NCBI RefSeq assembly: GCF_009769735.1
Contig: NZ_WSRO01000002.1
Coordinates: forward strand, 8,853,001 to 8,917,000
Direction of reading: 5' to 3'
Length of the DNA: 64,000 nucleotides
From: Streptomyces sp. BA2
GTDB taxonomy: Bacteria; Actinomycetota; Actinomycetes; Streptomycetales; Streptomycetaceae
This document shows, piece by piece, positions 32,999 through 41,004 of the stretch (positions are counted from its first letter, which is position 1; each line of letters opens with the position of its first letter). A program made the position numbers and the translations under genes. The notes under the pieces are model-generated. The model saw nothing but the letters and a program-made list of their open reading frames with translations. It was not told the origin of the DNA and made no database searches.

Positions 32999-34018
32999 AT
33001 GCCATCTCAGCGAGGACTCGGTGTGGCCGTCATAGGCACCGGAAAGATGGGCGCGGACCACGTACGCCGGCTCCACGAGGTCATCAGCGGGGCGCGGGTG
33101 GCGGCCGTCGCCGACATCGAGGCGGAGCGCGCGAAGTCCCTGGCCGCCACGATCGACGGGTGCACGGCCTACACCGAACCGGCGGCCGCCATGGCCTCGG
33201 GAGAGGTGGATGCCGTACTCATCGCCTCCCCCGGCCCTGCCCACGAGGCGGCCCTGACCGAAGCCCTCGGTCGCGACCTGCCGGTGCTGTGCGAGAAGCC
33301 GATGACTCCGGACACGGCCTCTTCCCTGCGCGTCATGGAGGCGGAGCGGCGGCTCGGACATCGGCGCATCCAGGTGGGCTTCATGCGGCGCTACGACGCC
33401 GAGTACGTCAAGCTCAAAGGGCTCCTCGACAGCGGCGAGTTGGGCAGGGCGCTGATGATGCACCAACGCCACCGCAACCTGGCCATGCCGCCCGGGTTCA
33501 CCGACGAGATGCTCATCACCAGCTCGGTCGCCCACGAGGTGGATGCGACCCGCTGGCTGCTCGACCAGGAGATCGCGGCGGTCACCGTGCACAAGCCGAT
33601 GGCGTCGTCGCTCGCCCCGGCGGGCATGAACGACCCTCAGTTCGTCCTCCTCGAGACCACGGCGGGCGCGCTCGTCGACGTCGAGATCTTCGGTCACTGC
33701 GGTTACGGCTACCAGGTCCAGGCCGAGGCGGTCTGCGAGCGGGGCACCGTACGCATCGGGGACGAACAAGGGCCCCGCGTGAGCACCGACGGCCGCTGGG
33801 GAGGGCACGTCCCGCCGGACTACGTCGAGCGTTTCGAGGACGCCTACGACCGCGAGGTACAGGCCTGGGTGGACGCCACCCGCAGGGGCGAGGCCACAGG
33901 CCCGAGCGCCTGGGACGGCTATGCGGCGGCGGCCGTGTGCGAGGCGGGCGTGGTGTCCCAGCGGGAGGGCGGGCGCATCGAGGTCGAGCTGGTCGAGCGG
34001 CCGGACTTCTACGGGTAG
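32999..34018 (+). CDS. Gfo/Idh/MocA family oxidoreductase (inositol 2-dehydrogenase-like)
   Basis: 339 residues. N-terminal Rossmann fold [19 protein letters not shown] (8-26), the family EKP motif in LCEKPMTPD near 98 with its catalytic Lys, then the alpha-beta C-terminal domain with [10 protein letters not shown] (His near 180). The sequence resembles myo-inositol 2-dehydrogenases, but no inositol catabolism genes are adjacent, so a related sugar or cyclitol is equally possible. AGGAGGGGAG lies just upstream of the ATG at 32999. Confidence 0.88.
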   Translation: MPSQRGLGVAVIGTGKMGADHVRRLHEVISGARVAAVADIEAERAKSLAATIDGCTAYTEPAAAMASGEVDAVLIASPGPAHEAALTEALGRDLPVLCEKPMTPDTASSLRVMEAERRLGHRRIQVGFMRRYDAEYVKLKGLLDSGELGRALMMHQRHRNLAMPPGFTDEMLITSSVAHEVDATRWLLDQEIAAVTVHKPMASSLAPAGMNDPQFVLLETTAGALVDVEIFGHCGYGYQVQAEAVCERGTVRIGDEQGPRVSTDGRWGGHVPPDYVERFEDAYDREVQAWVDATRRGEATGPSAWDGYAAAAVCEAGVVSQREGGRIEVELVERPDFYG

Positions 34019-34047
34019 ACCGTGCGGCGAGACGGAGCCGCGAGACG

Positions 34048-34080
34048 GAGCGGGCGGCACCGGATCGGTGCCGCCCGCTC
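34048..34080. terminator. Perfect 15-bp bidirectional terminator hairpin
   Basis: Arms 34048-34062 and 34066-34080 are exact reverse complements around a 3-nt loop (gat). It lies between the convergent Gfo/Idh and zinc-type reductase genes. Confidence 0.85.
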
Positions 34081-34162
34081 GGTGTCGTAGCCGTCGAACA
34101 GGCCGCGGCTGGAAGGCTGGAGGCTCGGCGGGGCCAGGTCGGCGTGCGCCGTCGCGGGGCGG

Positions 34163-35155
34163 CTACGGGCGGACCGTGAGCACCAGCTTCCCCGTGACCC
34201 GGCCCGTCTCGCCCTCCGCGTGCGCCTTGGTGGCCTCGGCGAGCGGGTACGTGTCCGAGACGTGCACCCGCAGTCGTCGGGACTCGGCGAGGGCCGCGAT
34301 CGCCGCCATGCCGGCCTGGTCGTGCTCCACCAGCATGTCCGTGGCCCGCACGCCCAACTCGGCCGCGCGCTCGGCCACTTCGCCGAAGTTGCCCGGCAGG
34401 ATCGACACCAGGATGCCGCCCGGCCGCAGCACCTCCAGGGAGCGCAGCCGGTCCTCGCCGCCCAGCGGGTCGAGGACCACGTCGATGTCACGAGCGTCCT
34501 TCACGAAGTCCGCGGAGCGGTAGTCGATGACCTCGTCCGCGCCCAGGCCGCGCACGAAGTCATGCTTGGCGGCTGAGGCCGTGCCGATGACGTACGCGCC
34601 ACGCGCCTTGGCGATCTGCACCGCCACGTGGCCCACGCCACCGGCCGCCGCGTGCACCAACACCCGCTGGCCGGCCTCCACTTGGGCGTTGTCGACCAGG
34701 GCCTGCCAGGCGGTCAGCGCGACCAGCGGCAGGGCGCCCGCCTCGACGTGGCTCAATCCTGCGGGCCTCGGCACGAAGGCGCGGGTGGGTCCGGTCACGT
34801 ACTCGGCGTGCGAACCGGCCCCGTACGGGTATGGCAGCATGCCGAACACCTCGTCGCCCGGCTCGAACAGCGAGACGCCGATGCCGACCGCCTCGACGAC
34901 GCCCGACACGTCCCAGCCGAGCGTGAACGGCGGCTCGCCCAGGAAGGCGCCGAACCTGCGGTGCTTCCAGTCGGTCGGGTTCACGCCCGCCGCGTGCACG
35001 GCCACGAGGACCTGCCCGACGCCGGGCTCGGGGCGAGCAACCTCGATCTCTTTCAGTACGCCGGGGTCGCCCAGGGCGTCCTGGCTGATGGCCTTCATGG
35101 TCGGCTGGGTGGAGCGGGTCGGGTCTGTGGGCTGAGACGCGGTGTTGTTGGTCAT
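34163..35155 (-). CDS. NADP-dependent quinone-oxidoreductase-type MDR protein
   Basis: About 330 residues. Medium-chain reductase without zinc ligands: N-terminal GroES-like fold with VAVHAAGVNPTDWKHRRFG, TLGWDVSGVVEAVG and GDEVFGM, then the cofactor domain LVHAAAGGVGHVAVQIAKARG and GADEVIDYRS. Likely an enone or quinone reductase. ATG at 35155 is chosen; an ATG at 35098 is also possible and neither has a strong ribosome binding site. It is divergent from a GlxA-type regulator gene, its likely controller, with inverted repeats in between. Confidence 0.88.
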   Translation of the reverse strand: MTNNTASQPTDPTRSTQPTMKAISQDALGDPGVLKEIEVARPEPGVGQVLVAVHAAGVNPTDWKHRRFGAFLGEPPFTLGWDVSGVVEAVGIGVSLFEPGDEVFGMLPYPYGAGSHAEYVTGPTRAFVPRPAGLSHVEAGALPLVALTAWQALVDNAQVEAGQRVLVHAAAGGVGHVAVQIAKARGAYVIGTASAAKHDFVRGLGADEVIDYRSADFVKDARDIDVVLDPLGGEDRLRSLEVLRPGGILVSILPGNFGEVAERAAELGVRATDMLVEHDQAGMAAIAALAESRRLRVHVSDTYPLAEATKAHAEGETGRVTGKLVLTVRP

Positions 35156-35185
35156 GGGTCCAGCGTGCGGCAAGGGCCTGACCTG

Positions 35186-35225
35186 GGCAATGGCACGATT
35201 GCCATTAAGCGATAGGATCGTGCCA
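35186..35225. promoter_or_regulatory. Divergent promoter/operator region with inverted repeats
   Basis: TGGCACGAT (35191-35199) and ATCGTGCCA (35217-35225) are perfect 9-bp arms; GGCAAT (35186-35191) and ATTGCC (35198-35203) form a second, overlapping repeat. TAGGAT (35213-35218) is a good -10 placed 6 nt before the ATG of the regulator gene, which would make its message leaderless. The region is the natural binding site for the GlxA-type regulator. Confidence 0.55.
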
Positions 35226-36223
35226 TGGCTTTGATGTCGATGGAACTCCTCGCAGGCCCCCCGCACCGCGTGGTCGTCCTCGCTCTCGACGGCGTCTACC
35301 CCTTCGAGCTGGGCATCCCGAACAGGGTCTTCCCGCTGGTCCCCGGGGCCTACGAGGTGGTGACCTGCGCGGCGACGGAGGACCGCACGGTGGCCACCGA
35401 CGCCGATTTCACCATCACCGTCGGGCACGGCCCCGAGGCGCTGGAGAGCGCGGACACGGTGGTACTGCCGCCCTACGCCCTGCGGCTCATTGCCGCCGAG
35501 CTGTCGGAGCCGGTGCGCGACGCGCTCGCCCGGATCAGGCCCGGCACGCGGTTCGTGTCCATCTGCACGGGGGCGTTCACGCTCGCCGCGGCCGGCCTGC
35601 TGGACGGGCGGCCCGCGACGACGCACTGGGCGCTCGCGGACCACTTCCGGAAGCTGTTCCCCCAAGTCGACCTGGATCCCGACGTGTTGTTCGTCGACGA
35701 CGGCGACGTGCTCACCTCGGCGGGGGCCGCCTCCGGGGTCGACGCGTGCCTGCACGTGGTGCGCTCCGACCACGGCAGCGCGGTCGCCAACCGGGTCGCC
35801 CGGCACTGCGTCGTGCCCCCGTGGCGGGAGGGCGGCCAGGCCCAGTACATCGAACAGCCGATCCCGGACGAGGGTGCCGCCGGCACCGGAGCCACCCGCG
35901 CCTGGGCCCTGGAGCACCTCGACCGGCCGCTCGCTCTGAGGGAGTTGGCCGCGCACGCCCGGATGAGCCCGCGCACCTTCGCCCGCCGCTTCCAGGAGGA
36001 GACGGGCACGAGCCCCGGTCGCTGGCTGATCCAGCAGCGGGTGCACCGGGCCCGGCATCTGCTGGAGTCCAGCGACCTGTCGGTCGACCGGGTCGCCGCG
36101 GAGGTCGGTTTCGCCACCGGCACGTCGCTGCGGCAGCACTTGCAGGCGGCCATCGGGGTCTCGCCGCAGGTGTACCGGAAGACGTTTCAGGCGGCGGGGG
36201 TGGCGGCGGCCGGCGGCGCATAG
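35225..36223 (+). CDS. GlxA family transcriptional regulator (DJ-1/PfpI plus AraC HTH)
   Basis: 332 residues. N-terminal DJ-1/PfpI-like domain (HRVVVLALDGVYPFELGIPNRVF; nucleophile-elbow position FVSICTGAFTLA near 113), then two AraC-type helix-turn-helices (LALRELAAHARMSPRTFARRFQEETGTSPGRWL and SVDRVAAEVGFATGTSLRQHLQAAIGVSPQVYR). Cysteine 115 of the elbow is kept but other catalytic residues need not be. It is divergent from an MDR oxidoreductase gene and probably activates it in response to an aldehyde, amide or quinone-like ligand. Confidence 0.9.
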   Translation: MALMSMELLAGPPHRVVVLALDGVYPFELGIPNRVFPLVPGAYEVVTCAATEDRTVATDADFTITVGHGPEALESADTVVLPPYALRLIAAELSEPVRDALARIRPGTRFVSICTGAFTLAAAGLLDGRPATTHWALADHFRKLFPQVDLDPDVLFVDDGDVLTSAGAASGVDACLHVVRSDHGSAVANRVARHCVVPPWREGGQAQYIEQPIPDEGAAGTGATRAWALEHLDRPLALRELAAHARMSPRTFARRFQEETGTSPGRWLIQQRVHRARHLLESSDLSVDRVAAEVGFATGTSLRQHLQAAIGVSPQVYRKTFQAAGVAAAGGA

Positions 36224-36277
36224 GCGGTTCCCGCCGCTCGGAGTGCCGGCGCGGACGACACGGAGCACCCTGGATAC

Positions 36278-36490
36278 ATGCAGACCGCGCCGATAATCGT
36301 CCACGCGCTCTCGCCGACGGGCGGGCGCAGAGTGACGGCGCGCGGAGAGATCCTCGGCCTCGCGCACTCGGACGCGGACGTCATCGAGTTCCTGCGCCGG
36401 GCCGGGCTGCCGGACGCGGAAGTGCTGCTCGACGACCCGGCGTGGGTGAAGTGGCGGGGCGGTCGTGCCCACCACTACGAAGCGGCCTAG
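36278..36490 (+). CDS. Small hypothetical protein
   Basis: 70 residues. The frame keeps typical actinobacterial codon bias and reads as a compact alpha-beta protein (GGRRVTARGEILGLAHSDADVIEFLRRAGLPDAEVLLDDP, WVKWRGGRAHHYEA). I recall similar short proteins across Streptomyces, without a known role. Ribosome binding site is weak. It follows the GlxA-type regulator gene by 54 bp. Confidence 0.6.
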   Translation: MQTAPIIVHALSPTGGRRVTARGEILGLAHSDADVIEFLRRAGLPDAEVLLDDPAWVKWRGGRAHHYEAA

Positions 36491-36630
36491 CGCGTCGAGG
36501 CGCTGACCAGGGCTTATCGCAGTCGACCAACGCCGGGACGGGTACATGTAACGGCCAGCTGCCGGGGGCGGGGTTGCACTGGAACGGTTACTGCACGCAA
36601 AGGTGCGTGCACCGACAGTGAGGAACGACC

Positions 36631-36795
36631 ATGGGTAAGCGTCAGTCTCCCCGGGACAAGCGCCGCGCCGTCCGCGACCAGGAGCGCAGCAAGCAGCAGC
36701 CCCGTAGGCAGGACGAGCAGAGCGACGTCGAGAGGGTCGAGGAACACCGGCGCTCCGAGCCCGGCGGCAAGCCGGGCGGCGACATGGACTTCTAG
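36631..36795 (+). CDS. Small highly charged hypothetical protein
   Basis: 54 residues, preceded by GAGGAA. Composed almost entirely of Lys, Arg, Gln, Glu and Asp (KRQSPRDKRRAVRDQERSKQ, ending GGKPGGDMDF), with no hydrophobic core, so probably disordered. The gene is followed directly by a strong terminator hairpin. Function unknown. Confidence 0.55.
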   Translation: MGKRQSPRDKRRAVRDQERSKQQPRRQDEQSDVERVEEHRRSEPGGKPGGDMDF

Positions 36796-36811
36796 GCTGC
36801 CGAGCCTGACC

Positions 36812-36853
36812 GAGGCGCCTCACCTGCCCCCTGACGGGGCGGTGGGGCGCCTC
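36812..36853. terminator. Long bidirectional terminator hairpin
   Basis: GAGGCGCC (36812-36819) pairs with GGCGCCTC (36846-36853), and within it CACC and GCCCC pair with GGGGC and GGTG around a 5-nt loop, giving a long stem with single-base bulges. It reaches the last codon of the DsbB-like gene and ends the upstream small gene. Confidence 0.8.
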
Positions 36854-37490
36854 AGTCCATGATCCCGACGTCGTAGAAGAAGCGGTAGCGGTCAGGGGCG
36901 TCCGGCAGGAACCAGTGGAAGCCTTCCAGGAGGAAGACCGCGACCAGGTTCACCGCGATCACCAGTGCGAGGAAGCCGAGCACGGCCCGACCGGCCATCC
37001 CGTAGACCAGTGACGTGGGCACCGTGGTATCGGCCGTGGAGTGGGCGAAGGCCATCACGATGCCGATCGCCACCACCGAGGCCATGAAGAGGATCCAGGC
37101 CCAGACGTACATGTGCAGACCGAGCACGGGGGAGCCGTAGCCCTTGTCGCCCGGCAGGATATGCAGCATCGTCTGCCGCCAGGACGCGAAGGCGCCGCAC
37201 ATCACGGCGACCAGAGCAAGTCCCCAGCCCATCATGTAGTCGCGGCCCGTGACCGTGCCGGTCATGCCGCGACGCACGATGTACGCGGCTCCGAGCGCGG
37301 CGAGCAGCATGAACATGCGCTGCACCATGCACAGCGGGCAGGGGTAGTCCCAGGAGATGAACTGCACGCCGAGCCCGCCGCAGACGACACCGGTCCAGCC
37401 GACGGCGAAGAAGCAGGCGAACCAGTACTGGACCTTGCCGAGCACAGTGGAGCGCTCGGTGCCCGGCAGCGGGGCCGCCAGCATGCTCAT
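36852..37490 (-). CDS. Disulfide bond formation protein B-like membrane protein
   Basis: 212 residues. Four or more transmembrane helices; the quinone-linked motif CPLC sits after the second predicted segment (FISWDYPCPLCMVQRMFML, near 49) as in DsbB, and helices AAYIVRR...FASWRQTMLHILPGDKGYG follow. The DsbB partner cysteines of the second periplasmic loop are not obvious, so activity is uncertain. The start ATG at 37490 overlaps the stop of a small membrane protein gene (TGATG), giving translational coupling. DUF5993-type small proteins and DsbB homologues are commonly paired in Streptomyces. Confidence 0.83.
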   Translation of the reverse strand: MSMLAAPLPGTERSTVLGKVQYWFACFFAVGWTGVVCGGLGVQFISWDYPCPLCMVQRMFMLLAALGAAYIVRRGMTGTVTGRDYMMGWGLALVAVMCGAFASWRQTMLHILPGDKGYGSPVLGLHMYVWAWILFMASVVAIGIVMAFAHSTADTTVPTSLVYGMAGRAVLGFLALVIAVNLVAVFLLEGFHWFLPDAPDRYRFFYDVGIMD

Positions 37491-37654
37491 CAGTAGCTCA
37501 ACCCCAACTTGAGGCTGCTGGTGATGTGATGGGCGAGGAGGAGGATCGTGAGCACGAGCATGATCCACCAACCGCCGAGCAGCACGGCCCGTGACCGCTG
37601 CCGGTGAAGCGCGTACAGGGTGGCCAGGAGGCCGCCGAAGATGAGGGTGTCCAT
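37490..37654 (-). CDS. Small membrane protein (DUF5993-like)
   Basis: 54 residues. Two hydrophobic helices (TLIFGGLLATLYAL and AVLLGGWWIMLVLTILLLAH) joined by a basic HRQRSRA loop. It directly precedes the DsbB-like gene, with its stop codon sharing a base with that gene's ATG. The close coupling suggests the two form a complex, possibly a membrane oxidase module. Confidence 0.7.
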   Translation of the reverse strand: MDTLIFGGLLATLYALHRQRSRAVLLGGWWIMLVLTILLLAHHITSSLKLGLSY

Positions 37655-37763
37655 GGCCGCGGAAGGTATCCGGGGTGATGGCCTCACAGCCGCAGGACGG
37701 TCGGGACGCGCGGCTGGTGTGGGCCGACGGGCTGACGGGCAGGTAGGCTGCCCGCTCGCTGAG

Positions 37764-39026
37764 GTGGGACGAGGGGGAGCGATCATTCGCGGCGTTGCGG
37801 GAATCAGGTGCAAGGCAGTGGTGGCCGGCGTCATGCTGGCCGTTGTGCTCACCGCTGCGGGGTGCGGCACGGACTCCGAGCCGGGCGGCTCGCCGGGCAC
37901 GGGCTCCGCCGGATCCGCCGGCAAGGACGACCGGCCGAAAAGCCCCGCGGGCTCCCTCACTTGGGAGTTCGAGCACATCGCGGACTACAGCGGAGACCTC
38001 GCCGACGTCGCCGTCCTGGCCGAGGACGACATCTGGGCGGTCGGAACCGAGAACAACGGCGAGTCCAACGCCCACCTGCTGCACTACGACGGCACGAAGT
38101 GGAAGCGCGAGCCCCTCCCCGAAGCTCTCGGCGACAGCACCTACGCGCCACTGCTCGAAGAGGTCGGCGGGGAAGCACTGTGGCTGCGGCCGCAGGGCTC
38201 GGAAGACGGCGCCGCCGTGCGACGCTGGGCCCAGTGGGACGGCACCCGCTGGTCCACGGTGCCCAGCCCCCCGCCGGGCAACGTCGGGGACTTCGAAGCC
38301 GCGGGCCCGGACGACATCTGGGCCCTCGACAGCGAGCGGACCGCCCAGCACTGGGACGGCACCCGCTGGACCACGACCCGGCTGCCGTACGGAGCCTCCG
38401 ACCTCGCCGTGGTGGGGCCGGACGACGTCTGGGCGGTCGGCAGCCGCTCCACCGGTCCCGGCACCCAAATCGAAGGCTCCGGTGACGGATACAGCCAGCC
38501 CGCCTCGATGCACTGGGACGGCACCTCCTGGAAGGCGGTGGAGACTCCGCAGGCCCGCTTCGAGGAGCCCCTGCCGCCGGAACCCAGCGCCGGCCTCGGC
38601 CAGGTCTTCGCGCTCGACAGCGGTGAGGTGCGCGCGTACGGCAGCAACTCCTTCAACCACGGCGAGGTCGAGAACGAACCCGCGGACGAGTTCATCCAGC
38701 TGCGCTGGGACGGCTCGAAGTGGGTCGAGCAGGAGGGCGCGCCCGGCGGATGCGCGAGGCGCACCCCGGTGGGCCAGGACGACAAGGGCCTGTTCCTCGA
38801 CGGCAATTGGTACATGACCGACGACGGACGGTGCGTGAAGATCAAGCGCCATCGCCTGCCCCTTTCGACAGGCGCCCGCAAGGGGTCGAACCAGTCGCTG
38901 TGGCTGGAGGAGATCCACCGCGTGCCGGGCACCGGCGAGTGGCTGGGCGCCGGGCACGTCCAGGTCAACCAGTCGGGAGACCCCTTCGGCGCCCCCGTCG
39001 TCGTACGCCTGAAGCGAGAAGGCTGA
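37764..39026 (+). CDS. Propeller-type lipoprotein
   Basis: About 420 residues from the GTG at 37764; a start at GTG 37818 would leave a signal peptide without basic residues. The N-terminus has a basic then hydrophobic stretch (VAGVMLAVVLTAAGC) with lipobox LTAAGC, so the protein is exported and lipid-anchored. The mature part repeats DDIWAVG/DDIWALD/DDVWAVG and WDGTRWST/WDGTRWTT/WDGTSWKA motifs about 45-60 residues apart, as in the secreted protein at 4.0 kb. No catalytic motif. Probably a surface propeller that binds an unknown ligand. Confidence 0.75.
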   Translation: MGRGGAIIRGVAGIRCKAVVAGVMLAVVLTAAGCGTDSEPGGSPGTGSAGSAGKDDRPKSPAGSLTWEFEHIADYSGDLADVAVLAEDDIWAVGTENNGESNAHLLHYDGTKWKREPLPEALGDSTYAPLLEEVGGEALWLRPQGSEDGAAVRRWAQWDGTRWSTVPSPPPGNVGDFEAAGPDDIWALDSERTAQHWDGTRWTTTRLPYGASDLAVVGPDDVWAVGSRSTGPGTQIEGSGDGYSQPASMHWDGTSWKAVETPQARFEEPLPPEPSAGLGQVFALDSGEVRAYGSNSFNHGEVENEPADEFIQLRWDGSKWVEQEGAPGGCARRTPVGQDDKGLFLDGNWYMTDDGRCVKIKRHRLPLSTGARKGSNQSLWLEEIHRVPGTGEWLGAGHVQVNQSGDPFGAPVVVRLKREG

Positions 39027-39036
39027 TCCTCCGGTC

Positions 39037-39648
39037 CTACGCCTCGGCCCCGTACGTCCCGTACTCCGGAAGTCCCGTCGATTCGTAGACGTGGATCGCC
39101 AGACCTCCCGGTGTCGTCTCGTTGCTCAGGAGCCGCAGACCGGCGGGCGCGCCGCCGTCCGGGAGCAGGCGGCGGCCCGTGCCCACGACCACCGGGGCGA
39201 TCGCGAGGCGCAGTTCGTCGACCAGGCCGGCGGCCAGCAGGGACTGGCCGAGGCGTCCGCTGCCGTGGATCTGCAGTTCGCGGCCGGGCAGCCGCTTGAG
39301 CTCGGCGACCTGGGCGGGGATGTCGCCGGACAGGATCGTGGTCGGGTCCCACTCGGCCGAGGTCAGGCTGTGCGAGGCAACGTACTTCGGAAGACCGTTC
39401 AAGATGGCGGCGAACGGGTGCTCGGTCATCTTCGGCCAGTCCCGCGCGAAGTTCAGATACGTACGGCGGCCGAACAGGAACGCGTCCGCCCGACCGAGCC
39501 AGGTGCCGGCCAGCCGTTCGAACTCCTCGTCCAGATGCGGCACGAACCAGCCGCCCCGGGTGAACCCGTCACTGGTGTCCTCGTCCGGCGCCCCCGGACC
39601 TTGGCAGACGCCGTCAAGGGACAGGAACTCCTGCAGTACCAACCTCAT
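39037..39648 (-). CDS. Dihydrofolate reductase-like (RibD C-terminal) protein
   Basis: 203 residues. RibD/DHFR fold: start LVLQEFLSLDGVCQGPG, GRADAFLFGRRTYLNF near 52, ILNGLPKYVASHSL near 81, and IHGSGRLGQSLLAAGLVDELRLAIAPVVVGTGRRLL near 127-163. This is the stand-alone RibD_C family, NADP(H)-binding reductases of unknown substrate. ATG at 39648 is chosen after AAAGTGG. Convergent with the propeller lipoprotein gene (10 bp gap). Confidence 0.88.
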   Translation of the reverse strand: MRLVLQEFLSLDGVCQGPGAPDEDTSDGFTRGGWFVPHLDEEFERLAGTWLGRADAFLFGRRTYLNFARDWPKMTEHPFAAILNGLPKYVASHSLTSAEWDPTTILSGDIPAQVAELKRLPGRELQIHGSGRLGQSLLAAGLVDELRLAIAPVVVGTGRRLLPDGGAPAGLRLLSNETTPGGLAIHVYESTGLPEYGTYGAEA

Positions 39649-39852
39649 CGCGCACCACTTTCTCGACCGGGGGACGTGTCCGTCCCACCACTCTTCAGAC
39701 AGCGTGTCGCACCCATACTCATCGGTCCTGGCGCTGCCGATCCGTGTTCGGTGCGGAGATGTCGGCGTGGTGAAGCCGAGGCGGGGTAGCGCTTCCTTGC
39801 TCAGGTCCAAGGGCCATACTGGTCGGGCCCCCATCACTCACAGAACGACTCC

Positions 39853-41004
39853 ATGGCCAAGAAAAGCAGCTCCACGACCACCGCCCCCGACACCGCGTGG
39901 CTGGGGCGCGGGCGCCACCTCGGGCCCGAGCCCGAGCAGGACGTCCGGCGCAACCTGATCGCCCTCAAGGCGGCCGGGGTGCTCGACGACTTCCTGGACC
40001 TCGACCCCGTCGAAGCGGCCCGCTCCACCGTCCTGCACCCGCGGGACGAGTCCGCCGACCCCGGACCGTCGGCCCGCCGCCTCTTCGAGGCCCGCTGGCG
40101 CGTGGCCGACGACGTCACGGTCCGCGCGCAGCTGACGCTGTACGACCCCGAGACCCGCCGCAAGGAAGCCGACGGCGTCACCTGGGTCATCGCCGCCGAG
40201 GCGGAACGGGCGTGGGACGCGCGCTGGCCCTCGCCCGCCCTCATGTTCTGGCCCGACAGCGACCGTGTCCCCTGGGACCACGACACGGTGCCGGGCGTGC
40301 GCCTGCGGACGGCGAACCACCTGCCGAAGGACGACGACGAGCTGCGCCACTGGCTGCGGGACTGCACACGGCAGAGCTGGTTCATCCACCTCGTGGTGCA
40401 CGAGGCGATGACGCCGGACGCGATCGGGCAGCAGCCGGTCTCGACGTTCCTGCCGCCGAGCCTGCGGCACCGGGTGATCGAGCACCGGGGCACGCCGGAG
40501 CAGGCACAGATCGCCGACTTCGCGATGAAGCGGGAGCTGGGCGTGCGGATGCCGCGCGGTGGCGCCGTCATCCTGCCCACGGCGCCGCAGACCGAGGGGT
40601 ACGACGCGGAGCGCTTCACGGTGCGCACCGTCTTCCTGGACGGCTCGGAACCCACCGAACTCCTCGACAGGATCAAGGAGTTCGCCGCGCTGCCGCGCCC
40701 GCTGCCCGTCGAGGCCGAGCGGGCACTGGCCCGGCTGCGCCAGGGCTGGCACCTGCTCACCCCGGACGAGGAGCTGATCCACGCCCAGGGCATGGTCACG
40801 AAGTACGCCGAGGCTCTCGAAGCCATGACGAACTCCCGTGACCTGTACCAGCAGGCGGCCGAGGCGGCGCAGGCCGCGCTGGCCGAGGTGACCGGTGGCG
40901 ACGGTGTGCCCCGGCCTCCCGCGCCGGGGCACGTCAAGGCGGACGGCTCGCCGCTGAGCGCCCTGACAAAGGCGTTCGGCCGCTTCCGGGACCCGAACAA
41001 GTAG
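39853..41004 (+). CDS. Hypothetical protein
   Basis: 383 residues. I do not recognise a family. Visible features: an N-terminal Ser/Thr-rich segment, predominantly helical acidic/basic pattern (for example QDVRRNLIALKAAGVLDDFLDLDP), Trp-rich centre (WDARWPSPALMFWPDSDRVPWDHD) and a C-terminal QQAAEAAQAALAEV helix. No signal peptide or membrane segment. Codon use is normal for the region. Its 3' end overlaps the 3' end of the converging WYL regulator gene by 71 bp. Confidence 0.65.
   Translation: MAKKSSSTTTAPDTAWLGRGRHLGPEPEQDVRRNLIALKAAGVLDDFLDLDPVEAARSTVLHPRDESADPGPSARRLFEARWRVADDVTVRAQLTLYDPETRRKEADGVTWVIAAEAERAWDARWPSPALMFWPDSDRVPWDHDTVPGVRLRTANHLPKDDDELRHWLRDCTRQSWFIHLVVHEAMTPDAIGQQPVSTFLPPSLRHRVIEHRGTPEQAQIADFAMKRELGVRMPRGGAVILPTAPQTEGYDAERFTVRTVFLDGSEPTELLDRIKEFAALPRPLPVEAERALARLRQGWHLLTPDEELIHAQGMVTKYAEALEAMTNSRDLYQQAAEAAQAALAEVTGGDGVPRPPAPGHVKADGSPLSALTKAFGRFRDPNK

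Noticed and set aside
34163..36823. An 886-codon minus-strand frame suggesting a fusion protein
   Set aside because: The N-terminal about 556 codons are antisense to the GlxA-type regulator and other genes and have no family pattern; only the last 330 codons form the real MDR reductase.
36852..38957. A 701-codon minus-strand frame containing the DsbB-like protein
   Set aside because: The upstream part is antisense to the propeller lipoprotein gene; the TGATG coupling with the small membrane protein fixes the DsbB start at 37490.
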